A stretch of DNA of 64,000 nucleotides, taken from NCBI RefSeq assembly GCF_018812025.1, contig NC_063045.1, forward strand, positions 272,501 to 336,500, written 5' to 3'. How positions within the stretch are numbered: the stretch's first letter is position 1; every line of letters begins with the position of its first letter. Below the pieces are notes generated by a model. It searched no databases. It saw only the letters and a list, made by a program, of their open reading frames with translations, and was not told the DNA's origin. Below, piece after piece: positions 27,801 to 40,525 of this stretch. The DNA is from Megalobrama amblycephala (lineage: Eukaryota > Chordata > Actinopteri > Cypriniformes > Xenocyprididae). Position numbers and translations under genes: made by a program.

Positions 27801-30800
27801 TCTATTTTTAATGAGTCCAAATCTGATTTGCAACTGATCCAAGACCTTAATGATGCAAAACCGATTTTACTCTGATTTGAGTTCCATTTGAGGCAACGTC
27901 TGATCCGAAACCAATCTGTTTTTATCTGTTTTGATCAGAATTTGATCCGACTCTGATAGGAGTCTAAGAGAGTGTTTTAGACTGATTCAAGACTGAGTCT
28001 GATTTGAGACTGATCCGACTTGTCCAAAGTGATCTAAGCCTGATTTTCAACCAATCCAAATCTGATTTGCAACGTATCCAAGACCTAAATGATGCAAAAC
28101 TGGTTTGACTCTGATTTGAGGCCCATCTCATGGCACAGTCTGATTTAAGACAGATCTGAGTTTGACAGCAGACAGAAATGAGTAATTTTAGACTAATTAG
28201 AGTCTGATTTGAGACTGATCCAAGTTTGATTAGCAACGGATCCAAGACATTATAACAAAACTGGTTTGACTCTAATTTGAGCCCCATTTGATCGGACTGA
28301 GTTTGATTCCAGGACCAGAGCCTGATCTGATTATGATTCGAGACTGATATGAAACTGATCAGAGTTTGATAGCAGACTGATCTCAGTGATTTAGACTAAT
28401 TTAAATCTAATTCACAACTCATCTAAGATTGAGTTTGATTTGTGATTTAACTGATCCCACATCCTGATCTGGAACGACACTGATCGGAAACGGATCGGTT
28501 TGATAGCTTTTGTTTAGAGACTGATCCGAGGATTTTTAGACTTGCTGAAGTCTGATTTGCGACTAAGTTGAGTCTGATCTAAGAGAGATCTGAACCTGTC
28601 CAAGTACTGAGTTTAGAACTCTTTTCAGTCATGAAAACAAATGAACTCATGAAAGAAAGGAATTCAGCCATGACCGAATCCACCAAGTATTTATAGGAGG
28701 GACACAGTTTTCCCATCACCACGGAGACACACATCACCACAGCAGCAACTAGTGGGCTTTTTTTTTCATCTGTGGTCATGTGAAGTGCACCAGATCCACA
28801 GAACAGGGTTATATAAACACCAGAGAATGAGAAGCTGATTGATGTTTCCAATGCTCCTGTAACTTTTCTCACCAAATGAAACCATATTTAATGTGAGGAC
28901 AACATGAGCCTCTGACCTGCAGCAGTGCGTGATGGAGCGTGATCTCCAGCTCGGCCAATCGTTGCGCGGGGTCTTCGCACTCCTGGATCTCCAGGTCCTC
29001 GCGGGGCACCGTATCCCAGCGGCCGCAGTGAGCCGCCAGCTGATGCACCAGCTCGTACTGTCCGGGCAACGCCAGACTCAACCGCGTCTGACGGCCGTGC
29101 GTGAAACACAACTTCCTCCTCCTGCAGGCCCCGCCCTCCGCGCCACAGGCCCCGCCTGCTTCAGAGCCCAGGGGGAGGAGCCTCTCTCCCAGCAGGCAGT
29201 TCAGGAGCTGGTATCGGGCCGAACAGTCCTGACCCAGGATGAGAATATAGGGGGCGCTACCGACAACATTCTGCAGATAATCCTCATCGTGACGCGGGAA
29301 CGAGATGCAGCTGAGCTGACCTGAGAGAGACAAGGAGACATACGATTACCGTATATGAATACTTACCTACATATATTTATACTAAAAAAATCATTTTAAT
29401 TTATTTTAATATTTCATTTAGAAGATTTTCCACCAGATCCTAGAGGAAAAAATTAATTCAATTCATAAAAATGCCACACAGAGACATTTATAAAGATTTA
29501 TGATGCATATGAATCGCTGAATCAAAGCTTTGAATTGATTCTCAGAAAAGCATGGAAGGGCAGATGTTTCTGTGTCTGAGATGCTTCAGTGTGTAGAAAA
29601 ACAAGCTTTGGGTTGGTGTGTCCTGAGGCCTGCATCTCATGACCGTCTCTGAGCCGGACCGACTAAACACACACACACACACACACACACACAGAGCCGC
29701 GAGTCATTCTGGATATTATTAGGGAGTGCTCATAATCCCAGTGCTGCTGAGTCACTGCCTTATACAACAGCACTGCACACGCGGCTTCCCGCCGTAATCT
29801 GATTGACTGCTGCATGCTAACACGCTAACAAACGCCATCACACCATAAACCGATGATTAATGCTGCGCTCACATACCGACGCCTCAGAGTGAGATTCGCT
29901 GTCTGAACAGGCTGAAAGTATCATCTCATCAATCATATTTAATTTGAGTAACGGCGGTTGCAATATATAAATAAATCAATACATACATTTATGCATGTTT
30001 TGTAGTATTCAAAATTGCTAATTTGCAATTAAATGGTTAACAAAAAATTGGAAAAATTATATGGGTCATTGGCAAATAAGGTTTTATTAAGTGTCATCAA
30101 TGAGATTATGCGGTTTTTATAATCAATAAAATTTGTCACCAAAAAAGTAATTTGGTTTAACCAAAATTTCGGTTTTACCGAATGACACTTTTGGTTACAC
30201 CAAATGACGATATTTTCAAACAATGCTAACAGGCTGATATCTAGCAGGACAATCATACATTTTATATTTAGTTCAAGTTTTTAAAATATTACAACATTTT
30301 CCATGTTTTATAGCGGTTGCACCGAATGACCTGATGTTTCGGGACATGCGTATGATCAAGTGAAAACATGAATTTGTCAAATTTAGTTACTTAGCTTCAT
30401 GACCATGTGGGTCCTTTGCAGGTGTCTGAATGATGTCACATGATATTGACCGCATGACTTGATCCAGAATGGTCCCTTAATATTGGTTACTCCGAATGAC
30501 ATCAATGAAATTCATTTTTCCGGACATTCTTTCTCATAAAGCAACGACTTCTACACATAATTTTAATATCATTTTGCACTATGTTGATATATGATGTTAT
30601 AAAATCATGCCAGAATATAAAATATATACATTTTAAGACGTTTTAATCACCAATGAAATGGCTGTATTGACCTTTGGACGGTTAAACCGAATGACCTTTT
30701 GACACTTCAAAATCTTTAAAATACCTTTATATGTAGAAAAATATCATTAAACCCTTTTGGATTCAATAAAAGAGATCTAGTTATATTACCTTACATACTT

Positions 30801-31774
30801 TGGATGTCATATCTATGTCATATAAGGCCTTTGGACAAAAAAAATGACCCGTCACGTCATTGACAAATTAAGAATTTGTTCTCATTTTACTAAATTGTGC
30901 GCACAATATAATTAGTTCCCTCGATTTAGTAAATTGTGGCCACGTTGTACTAATCCGTTCCCTCATTTTGATTTAACTGATTTGATTTAATTTTTGTGTT
31001 CGATTTAATAAAACGAGGGAGCGAATTATTATATCGTGCACAATTTAGTAAATCGAGATAAATTATTATTTTGTGCGCATGATTTAGATTCTGGCTGCAA
31101 TATACATATCTTTTCTCTGCACTAATTCGTAATTAAATTGTTAGCAATAAAATTTTGCAAAAAATAAAATTAATGAATTAATTAACTGAAATAATAAAAG
31201 TTTTGTAGCAAGTCACTAATTTGCAATTTATTTGTTAAATGCAATGCTTTTTATATAATATAAAATTAAAAAAATACAATGCATTTAGTGAATAAGAATT
31301 CAAATCCGTAAAACATCAAAGACTTGAATATATTGTTTTGTATGATTGCGGCTCATGACTGCAGGTTTGTGTGTTTACATGAGTTCATGAGGGCGTGGCC
31401 AGAAACGCTGCGCTCTGATTGGTGCTGAAAACAAGCCTGAACACAGCAGTGAGAAACACACGAGACGAGATCAGACAGGCCTGAGAAATGAGATGCACCT
31501 ACTTTTATAAATCACAGGCTGATCTACGCAAAAACATGCATGAAAACACGCAAGAGTGTGTGTGCGGTCCAGGGAAAAGACCAGGGGTCACATGGGCCAG
31601 GGTCAAAGGTTGTGAGAGTGAACTGAACCTCCATGAGACGTCAGTGAGTCTGAGACGAGACCAACATCAGTGTCACTGAAACCGATGCAGATTAAACCAG
31701 CTCAATGATTTTATTGAGAAACCAGAGGAAGCTTGCGTCAGAACAAGCTAAACTCTTTTGTTACAGGAAAGACA

Positions 31775-31848
<74 letters not shown>

Positions 31849-32062
31849 AACATCAAAGTAACAACAGTACAATATTCCTCATACTGTTCAAAATTCAGAC
31901 GCATTATTCAAATTCTTACACGTGACATTAATGAGAATCATGAAAATAATATTAAAACAGGCTTGATTTTTAAATGTCAAATATAATTTCTGACTTTCAT
32001 CTTTAGATTTGAAGGCGATGCATGAGTTGGGCATGTTTCTGTGACATACATCTGGCAGCAGA

Positions 32063-32103
<41 letters not shown>

Positions 32104-32227
32104 GTATTGTCGAGTGTTTAATACTTTGGTTCAGTTGAATGCGACTCTGTTCACAGCAGTTAAGCTGCTTATTTCGCACTAAATCCTGTTCAAGACATTT
32201 TCTGCTGTTAACACTAAACCTCCTGCA

Positions 32228-32266
<39 letters not shown>

Positions 32267-33129
32267 CATCAGGAATCACTGACAACTAATAACGCAATCA
32301 CACACCAATGATAACACACTGATAACCGGTTCAACCGATATCCATTGGTTATAGTCGTTTGATAACAGCTCCACTGATCAATAACTTTATTTGTCGCGTC
32401 TTTAAAGAATAAAACCCAAACGGCAGTAATTACAGGTGACGTAACCTGTAAATCTTTTAAAACAACTTTATATGTACTTATTATTAAATAAAACAATTAA
32501 AAATCATTTTTGACAACCGCAATAAAAATGCACAATAAACTTATAATTAAAAAGTTAAAAATACGTAAATAAAATAGGTTTACGTTTAAATAGTAAAATT
32601 ACCAAAACTAAAACTAGAAAATATTCAATTCAGAAAATTTAACAAACAAATATTAGGATTTAAACAAAAGTACTAAAACTAAAAATAAAGCATTGAATAC
32701 TAATTCAAAATAGTAATAATAGTGTATAAATAACAGTAAAATTCGTGAGAAATGTGTAGCTTAATCAATCGTTTCTAGCATAAATATATTAAAATTTATA
32801 AATAATGCATATTATGTGTTTATTGTCTAATGATCTTATTTATTTTTATTTATAGAAATAAAACTGTTGGGAAAAACACGCTCATTAGTTGTAAATAAGT
32901 AACGGAGTTTGTGTTCAAACACGTCAGAACCGGACTGACCTGAATCCGGAGTGAGTCCAGATGTGCTGCTGCTGCTGCTGCAGGTGTTGCTGTGATTCTG
33001 TCGGATCTCTCTGAAGAAGATGATGGTCTCCTTCAGGTTCTTCTTCAGGAAGACGTTGTGTTTGTTGTAGTGGTTGAAGGCTCGGGTCAGATCTCGGAGC
33101 AGCGGACCTGCTTTCTGCGGGTTCTCCAT
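15451..33129 (-). CDS. dstyk: Dual serine/threonine and tyrosine protein kinase DSTYK
   Basis: Cytoplasmic RIP-like kinase linked in vertebrates to FGF/ERK signalling and cell death. Fourteen coding exons, in transcript order: 33129-32940, 29320-28917, 25006-24530, 24459-24264, 23442-23204, 19473-19390, 19322-19146, 18873-18744, 18674-18518, 18388-18256, 18183-18064, 17988-17874, 15843-15709, 15635-15451. All junctions keep frame: 913 aa (human 929). The N-terminal half is the family-specific region ([27 protein letters not shown]). The kinase domain starts with the P-loop GRGQYGVV and Lys in ALKS (exon 9), then HRDIKLKN (exon 11), DLG in place of DFG ([11 protein letters not shown], as in human DSTYK) and HMAPELF (exon 12). 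The start Met (MENPQKAG) follows the family's shorter N-terminus; the frame stays open upstream, so an earlier start is possible. Introns 1, 2, 5 and 12 are packed with repeats. Divergent from nuak2. Confidence 0.95.
15900..17110. repeat. Degenerate A/T-rich tandem repeat in dstyk intron 12
   Basis: Phrases such as TGGTCCAATATTCAAAATTA and TCTATGGTCTGATATTAAAA recur near 16107, 16467 and 16889, giving a diverged unit of about 360-420 bp. Bases 17150-17870 of the same intron look unique. Confidence 0.75.
19700..23190. repeat. 18-bp minisatellite (GAGATGATGTGAGCGATG)n in dstyk intron 5
   Basis: About 3.5 kb of tandem 18-bp units fill nearly the whole intron between exons 5 and 6. Variants include GGCGTTGATGTGAGCGAT, GGCGATGAT, GTGAGTGAAGGAGATGAT, 12-bp deletions (GATGATGTGAGC) and GATGAAGATGATGTGAGC. 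The period is a multiple of three and lacks stops in several frames, so very long pseudo-open frames appear on both strands. A block near 20505-20860 recurs at 21036-21391, an offset of 531 bp. The array stops about 15 bases from the exon 5 donor. Confidence 0.97.
25117..25481. mobile_element. Foldback MITE in dstyk intron 2
   Basis: Two arms of about 105 bp are near-perfect reverse complements. The left starts TGAAAAGCATGAAATGGTGC and the right ends CACCATTTCATGCTTTTCA. They flank a central segment of about 150 bp. There is no coding potential. This is typical of a long-TIR nonautonomous DNA transposon; I cannot name the family. Confidence 0.85.
26870..28600. repeat. Degenerate TCTGATTTGAGACTGATC repeat in dstyk intron 2
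   Basis: About 1.7 kb of variants of GAGTCTGATTTGAGACTGAT, with recurring longer phrases such as GATCCAAGACCTTAATGATG and GTGTTTTAGACTGA. This suggests higher-order units of a few hundred bases that have decayed. Confidence 0.9.
30160..31080. repeat. Dispersed repeats in dstyk intron 1 (GGTTACACCGAATGAC motif; GATTTAGTAAATCGAG motif)
   Basis: From 30160 to 30700 the motif GGTTAnaCCGAATGAC appears about five times at irregular spacing (near 30170, 30194, 30312, 30485 and 30678). From 30870 to 31080 there is a different repeat with TTTACTAAATTGTGCGCACA and inverted GATTTAGTAAATCGAG. It shares strings with 11060-11180. No coding potential. Confidence 0.6.
31775..32262. repeat. Three CA/GT microsatellites in dstyk intron 1
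   Basis: (CA)n at 31775-31844, (GT)n at 32064-32100 and (CA)n at 32229-32262. The second and third are in opposite orientation and could pair in RNA or single-stranded DNA. The sequence between them is unique. Confidence 0.95.
32645..32898. repeat. Segment of dstyk intron 1 duplicated in nuak2 intron 1
   Basis: This stretch of about 250 bp lies some 40 bases from the dstyk exon 1 donor. It is closely matched in the same orientation at 37199-37470. Shared strings include AATATTAGGATTTAAACAAA, AGTAATAATAGTGTATAAA and AAAAACACGCTCATTAGTTG. Indels separate the copies. Confidence 0.9.
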
Positions 33130-33626
33130 CCTGATCCTGGACCAGAACCCGGAGCGACGCGTGTTTGTGTCACATATCCATCCAAACGAGTCCAGACACA
33201 CGAATGAACGCCCGGCGTTTGTCCAGAGGCCCGAATCACTGCGGGATGGACCGAGCCAACACAACAACAACAACACTAGTGTGTGTGTGTGTGTGTCAGA
33301 AACACACACTCGGGCGGACCGGAGGCCGAACCGGGTCGCTGGTTCTGGTTCGCGGCGGTTCGACAGCTTTCTCCCCGCCGATCATCGATAATCCCGGTGT
33401 TTGTGTTGCTTCGGTTCGGAATGTTTCACTTTTCAGCCCAAATACGGGAGTTTTGCGCTGCCAGCCGCTGCTGCTGCTCTTCCATTTGGAGAGAAGGACG
33501 TTCGGTGGGCGGAGCGCGGCGCGACTGGTGCATGCTGGGAAATGTAGTCCGCTCAGCATAGCGAAAACACTTATAGTACCTACTAAAAACATGTACTTTA
33601 TTATTTAAGGGAAAGATACTAATATA

Positions 33627-33785
33627 ATGGAAGCCCAATTCCGCCACATGAGAAAATAAATCGTGCTCTGTTGAACATAAAAATTATAATTATGACATAA
33701 AAAGTCAAAATTATGACTTTTTAATCTGTCATAATTTCGACTCTTTATGTCATAATTAAGATTTACCCAAGCACGATCTTTTATA
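33627..33785. mobile_element. Short foldback element upstream of dstyk (copy C)
   Basis: The left end reads ATGGAAGCCCAATTCCGCC, ACATGAGAAA and AATCGTGCTCTGTT. The right end, AAGATTTACCCAAGCACGAT, is the inverted counterpart. The small interior has TTATGACATAAAAAGTCA motifs. It belongs to the same family as copies at 14549 and 51190 and lies about 500 bp upstream of the dstyk start. Confidence 0.7.
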
Positions 33786-33801
33786 CTTAATAAAACCATC
33801 T

Positions 33802-33804
<3 letters not shown>

Positions 33805-33868
<64 letters not shown>
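33805..33868. repeat. (TA)n microsatellite
   Basis: A pure AT/TA run in the dstyk-nuak2 spacer, with a second short run at 33907-33928. The intervening TGTGACACAATAAATTGATG is unique. Beyond it, to 34358, I see no gene. Confidence 0.95.
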
Positions 33869-33871
<3 letters not shown>

Positions 33872-34362
33872 ACACAATAAATTGATGCAATATATATAGC
33901 CTATACATATATATATATATATATATATTGTGTCGTTGCATGACAGCATTAGCATCCAGCTAAACTTCTTATCTTATCTAATCTTAATAATATTCCTTTT
34001 TATGTTCAAATTCAACTATGTACGACTCAAAAAGTCATCAAATCGTCACAATCTCCTCTGTAAATATTAGCATAAACGCTATGCACGGTGAAGTACGCAC
34101 TCGGGAACACATGCTGAAATCGCAACCGCATACTAGTATACTACTCATGCTACATTAACCATATCTTTCTATGGCAGAAATAGTGAGGGTAGTATGCTAG
34201 TATGCGGCTCAAATTCAGCACCAGTGATGTACAGTCGGTGTAGTGTACTACAGTAGTGCACTACATCTACACTGATGGAAATTCAGCGCAGTAACCTGGC
34301 GACCTCTAGTGATTAAACTCAAGACACAAATTAAATCAATGTTTGTCAGTCTATGGATTTAA

Positions 34363-35039
34363 AGGGTTAGTTCATCTAAAAATGAAAAATTCTGTCATTA
34401 ATTACTCACCCTCATGTCGTTCCACACCCGTAAGACCTTCGTTCATCTTCAGAACACAAATTAAGATATTTTTGATGAAATCCGATGGCTCAGTGAGGCC
34501 TGAGCAATGACATTTCCTCTCTCAAGATCCATTAATGTACTAAAAACATATTTAAATCAGGTCATGTGAGTACAGTGGTTCAATATTAATATTATAAAGC
34601 CACGAGAATATTTTTGGTGCTCCAAAAAAACAAAATAATGACTTATTTAGTGATGGCCGATTTCAAAACACTGCTTCAGGAAGCTTCGGAGCGTTATGAA
34701 TCTTTTGTGTCGAATCAGCGGTTCGGAGCGCCAAAGTCACGTGATTTCAGCAGTTTGGCGGTTTGACACGCGATCCAAATCATGATTCGACACAAAAGAT
34801 TCATAACGCTCCGAATCTTGAAGTATTCACATGAACTAATTTAAATACGTTTTTAGTACATTAATGGATCTTAAGAGAGGAAATGTCATTGCTGGCTATG
34901 CAGGCCTCACTGAGCCATCGGATTTCATCAAAAATATCTTAATTTGTGTTCCGAAGATGAATGAAGGTCTTACGGGTGTGGAACGGCATGAGGGTGAGTA
35001 ATTAATGACATTATTTTCATTTTTGGGTGAACTAACCCT
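34363..35039. mobile_element. Complete TTAA-flanked foldback element between dstyk and nuak2
   Basis: The ends AGGGTTAGTTCA and TGAACTAACCCT are inverted and flanked on both sides by TTAA (34359-34362, 35040-35043), the target duplication expected of piggyBac-type insertion. Internal arms (TTAAGATATTTTTGATGAAA and its inverse) make the whole element a long hairpin. There is no transposase. A truncated relative lies at 62214-62648. Such ends are common in cyprinid genomes, but the family name is not certain. Confidence 0.85.
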
Positions 35040-35527
35040 TTAATACATGTATATATAATAAATAATAGGCTATTAAAGTAAATTTAATGAAACTGGCTTG
35101 CAAAGATCATAAAAAAGATTAACTGGAATCAAAACATAATTAAAAACTACTAATAAAACAAATTAAATTTAAGGGGGATTTTTGCTTAATTATATTTTTG
35201 GGAGGATTTAAGGGAGAGTTTTGTTGTAAAAGTTATTTCCAATAGTGTACTTTCAGTTTTATTAGTGGAACGGAATGATGAAAATGGGAAAGTTTTCACG
35301 CAGTATTAGCGCCACCGTGTGGACATTATATGAAGCGCACAAACACTCAGGGGCGTTAATCATTACTGTTACACACAGCTAAACACGCCCACCTGTCGAC
35401 TGACAAGCGCGAGGGCGGTACTTACGGTTAGAGACACGCCCACTGAACAGCGCCCCGCCCACACGCGACTCGACTCTAGTCATTGCGGATGATCAGCGCG
35501 CGCCGCTCAGTCTCACCTGCACGCGAC

Positions 35528-35566
35528 ATGAGAGCGCGTCATTCCGTGATATCTGCGCGTGTGTAA
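35528..35566 (+). other. Upstream open reading frame in nuak2 5' leader
   Basis: ATG at 35528 opens a 12-codon frame ([12 protein letters not shown]) that closes with TAA at 35564-35566, only five bases before the nuak2 start ATG at 35572. If it lies in the mature leader, it could dampen or condition translation of the kinase. The transcription start is not known. Confidence 0.5.
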
Positions 35567-35571
35567 AGCTC

Positions 35572-38500
35572 ATGGAGGGCGACGGGTCCGGACGGGCTGC
35601 GGGTGATCCGGCAGCGGCTCCCGCGAGGCGTCAGGCGGTGAAGAGGCACCATCACAAACACAACCTCAAACACCGGTACGAGTTCCTGCAGACCCTCGGG
35701 AAGGGCACGTACGGACGGGTGAAGAAAGCCATGGACCGATCCGGAAGAACGGTGAGAGAGACATATTCATAAACAAGACTTTAGATTCGTCACACTGCTT
35801 TAATATTAATGAGCTTATTATAAATCACTCATTAATAATAAAATAATACATCTTTAACTGGTCACTTAATATTCGTGAATGCGTTATTTATAAAATAATA
35901 TTAGAATATATAAGAGTAAATCTAACTGTGGAAATGTGTTATTTATGAATAATATTAAATTATTGAGATAAATCTAATATTTTAGTGTTTATGTACGACT
36001 GATGTGTTATTAGACTATTTTAATACTAATTTTATTATGATAAATTACTCATAAATAATAAAACATTCAATAAATAAAGCATACATCTTTAACTGGTCAT
36101 TTAATATTCATGAATGTGTTGGTGTTATTTTATTATTTATGAATAATATTATATCATTAATATTACATCATTGGGATAAATCTAATATTTTATTGTATTT
36201 TTTGTATGACTGATGTGTTTATCACACTATTTTAATACTAATTTATTATTATAAATTATTCATAAATAATACAATAACACCAATGCATTCAATAAATAAA
36301 GCATACATCTTTGTAACTCGTCATTTAATATTCATGAATGCATTGGTGTTATTTATATATAATATTATAATATCATTAATATTAAATCATTGGGTTAAAT
36401 CTAATATTTTATTGTATTTTTTTGTATGACTGATGTGTTTATTAGGATTATCACATAATTTTAATACTAATTATATTATTATAATATGATCATAAATAAT
36501 AAAAAGAATAATAAATCAGAAAAGAATAAATCGCCACAGTTATAAATAAATAAAAAAACAGTTCATAATAAAATAAAACAATGTTTTTGTGAGTTTCATG
36601 GATGGCTTTGGGATTTTGCATGATTTTCATATGGATGAAGATGTTTGTGAGGGTCGAGCTCATCATCTGCGGTTAAAAACAGAGTGACGTGGAGATCAAA
36701 CGCAGCTGTTGTTTTGTTCATCAAACCGGTTCTGCGGAGCCGCCCAGCCCTCGCCCCGCGGCTCCATTACCTGCACTCGCACGCACTCCTCTAGTGACTG
36801 CAGGGTGAAATGTGACCTGACCCTTGACCCCTGATAACGACAGCTGCTGTTTTCAGGGCCGTCCAGGGGTTTAGCTTCTGTCAGACCGCTGTTATCAGTC
36901 AAATCCTGCAGGAAGTGACATCACGTTTGACTCGAGCAGACACTTGCTGCAGCTTTTGTCATTTATGATTCGTCTGGAGCTTCACTGACGGATATGAACC
37001 ATTATAGTGCGTGCGTTTTTCTCTTGTTTTCCAGTGAAAACATCCTGAGAACGTTTATGAGAATAAACCCGTTTTCTGAGAAAATATCCGCGATAAAGTC
37101 TCACCTTAGAGGCACAAAACTAAATGATACAAGATTCAACTTGATTTTTGTAAGTCAGCTTGTTAAAATTACTTGTACAGCCAATATTATTGGCTGAAAA
37201 AATATTAGGATTTAAACAAAAGTATTAAAACCTGAAATAAATCATTGAATACTAATTCAAAATAGTAATAATAGTGTATAAAATTCGTGAGAAACGTGTA
37301 GCTTAACAATTAGACAGCCAAAAACATATATATAAATATATTAAAAATAATGCATTCATAATGCATATTATGTGTTTACTGTAGTAGTCTAATGAGCATT
37401 TATTTTTATTTATAGAAATAAAACAATTAAAATGATAACATTGTTGGGAAAAACACGCTCATTAGTTGTAAGATTCAACTTGATTTTTGTAAGTCAGCTT
37501 GTTAATTAAAATTACTTGTACAGCCAATTTGATTATTAAAAATGTAATTTTGGGGAAATAAATATGAAAACAGGTCTCAATATGTCAGGAAGTTTCTCAA
37601 ATACATTTATCCTATTTTACATATTTTTAATGGAAAACAAAAAAACTGAATTTTATCAGTTTTATTTTTAAATTATTTTAATATTTGACTTAATAAATAA
37701 AATAATTTTCACTCTTAATAATTAGCCTATTACAATAATTTATTCTCTGAGGACAAATCTTAATATCAGGTTTTCTTCCAAGTAAATTGATTGTTTTTTT
37801 GTAGAAAATGTGAAAAATAAACAAAAATGGCATTTTTTATTTTAGAGTGCCATCTAAACACTAAAACTGCGGTATATTAAAAGTATGAAATCATATACGT
37901 AGGGAGATCGCTGTACATGTTAGTTTAGTTTCAGACGAGCGGCTGATGTAAACGAGTGCTTTGGTTCATCTCATTTTCCATTTCCAGTCAAGTTCGTTAC
38001 TGTTTAATCGTTTTGCTTTCATTTGAGCTCAAACAGGGAAGCAGGAAGCAAGCGTCAGAAATCAGTTTCTCCTCAAACCTCAGAAAACATCAGGTGTTTT
38101 CCTTCAATATCCCCCTGCAAACACCTCATGTGTTTCCTCAATGAAGCCAGAAGACTCATTGTTTGGCGTAGAGTCACTTTCCCTCGGGGGTTTCTTGGAA
38201 ATATGTGATTCTTCTCAGGAAAGAGAGAGTTTGGGCGAGTCAGGACACATCTTGAGTAAATGCCGTCTGACCTCTTTCCCTTTCCGCAGCGATAACAGAC
38301 TCCGACTCGCTCGATGCTTCTGATAACACGCCGGACGGGTTCGGCTATTTATAGAAGACAGTTTATCGTAACTCCTGCAAAAACACGTTTGTCATTATAA
38401 CTGCGGCCTCAGCTAACAAAAATATTCTAGAACGTTGTGCTAATGTTTCAATTCCATTATTAAAACGTTATTTCTGAATGTTCTCGACAAATGTTTCTTC

Positions 38501-40458
38501 TTGGTATTGTATCGTTCTTCAAACATTATGGGAACGTTACTTTTGAAAGTTCTCTGAAACAAGTAGCAACAATTAAAAAATCCAACTAAAACATTTCACG
38601 CTTTTGAACGAACGTTCTATTAACGTTACTGGAAGAAGGTTTGTTCATAACTTTGAGAGAACGTTTCCTCTCTTAGAAATCGAGGTTCTCTGGTGGTTTT
38701 GAGGCTGTAAAGCAGCGTGTGACGCTGGAGCGCAGGCGTGCGAGATTCCTTCTCCAGGTCTGTGTTTGTCCATCTGCTGGTCACCGCTGACCCCGTAGAG
38801 ACGCGTCTGACGCACAAACACCCTGAGGAATCTCAAACATGCCGACGACACGCAGATACTCGCATACAGACTCACAAAAGAGACAAAAGAGCCAGCATGC
38901 AAACGCTGCCCTTCATATGCAAACGCTCGTTCACTGACATCACGCTGTTAGACGGACGGAAACACAGTCTGTGAGATCACAGCGACAGTGAAGCTTCGCA
39001 GTCTTTTACTGTAAGCAGAATGAAATCACTGTCAGCATGACAAGGTTGCATCAGTTTCGTTTGATGATTTACGCAGAAATCGTTTCATGATCAATGGACC
39101 AAAAACTAAAGTAAACACATTTCTGTGTGGGTTTAAAGTTTTGTGTTGCTATAAATATGAAAATTACAGCTGGGTGATATTTGTGCAATATGTAAATGTA
39201 TCAATAAATATTTAAATGAACATTAAATTATTAGTGAATAAGTAATAAATGGATGCTATTAATATTAAATTATGAAATACCACCAGTATGTAATTTTTGT
39301 CAAACTCCTGTCTATAAAACACATTTATTCTGCTTTGAATAACGTTTTTACACAGAAAGGTCGTTAATGGATGTTTTTTTTTTAAATGTTTCATCAGGAA
39401 CAATCTTACGTTTTGTTTTTTTATCAAACATTGAAATGAAAAATCTTTTATAATGTTTGTTATATTTATGTTGTTTTTTACTATTACTTGTGCTAATTAT
39501 GTTTATTTATTTATTTATTTTTAATGAAAATAGCCATAGATGCTGATATGGCAATAAAAACAAACAAACAAATATTAAATTATGTTTTGTATTGTACGGT
39601 TATATCAATATAGTTAAAATGTTTAATATTAGTAAATATTTAACATTTTTGTTTTTATTTCATATTTAATAACTAAATATTAATAATATTAAATCATGTT
39701 AAAAATGTTATACTATATAAATATAGTTGGGCAGTTAAAACCTACAAACTGTTGTCGTTCAGATTAATTAAGCGTATGTTTGATATTTAACTTTAATTAA
39801 TATAAGCTTCAATAGTTCGATACCGTTGATCACGATATCCTTGTCTCTCGCCTACAAAAGACAGTGGGAATTCAGTGGTCCTTCCTTTTTAACAGGACGT
39901 TTCCAGCTCATTTTGGTCAACAGTATTGTGTTGTGGCGTTCCCCAGGGATCCGTTCTTGGCCCGATTTTGTTTTCATTATATATGTTACTCTCAGGTTCG
40001 GTGTTTCATAATCATGGAGTATCTTTTCATTGTTACACAGATGACACTACCTTTGAGGAAACAGGTTCTCTTGAGTCACTATTGAGATGTCTACATGAAG
40101 TGAAATCTTGGAAGTTGCATAATTTTCTGAATTTGAAGGTTTTCAGGAGCCTGAACTAGATTATTAAATTGGCTTGAAAAATCAACTTAAGCTTATTATT
40201 CTTCTTCTTAGACTAAATTTCTAAATGCTACTCCTAGACTGTTCAAGCTACAACCACCAAACTCGGACTAGACCTTCAGACTGATCCGACTTACGGTTTT
40301 CCTAAAAATGCTGATTAAACCTGGAAAAAACTCCCATTGACTTTCACTGAACTGCCTTGGCTGATCTGAACATTCCGTCCAACTGTCAAAATTCAAATTC
40401 AAACACACAGACTCAATTTAACTGCCATTCCTATTTCTGAGCCATTTAAACTCATTCA

Positions 40459-40525
<67 letters not shown>

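Noticed and set aside
33605..33955. 116-codon frame with long alternating I/Y runs
   Set aside because: It is the translation of the (TA)n microsatellite and a neighbouring repeat element.
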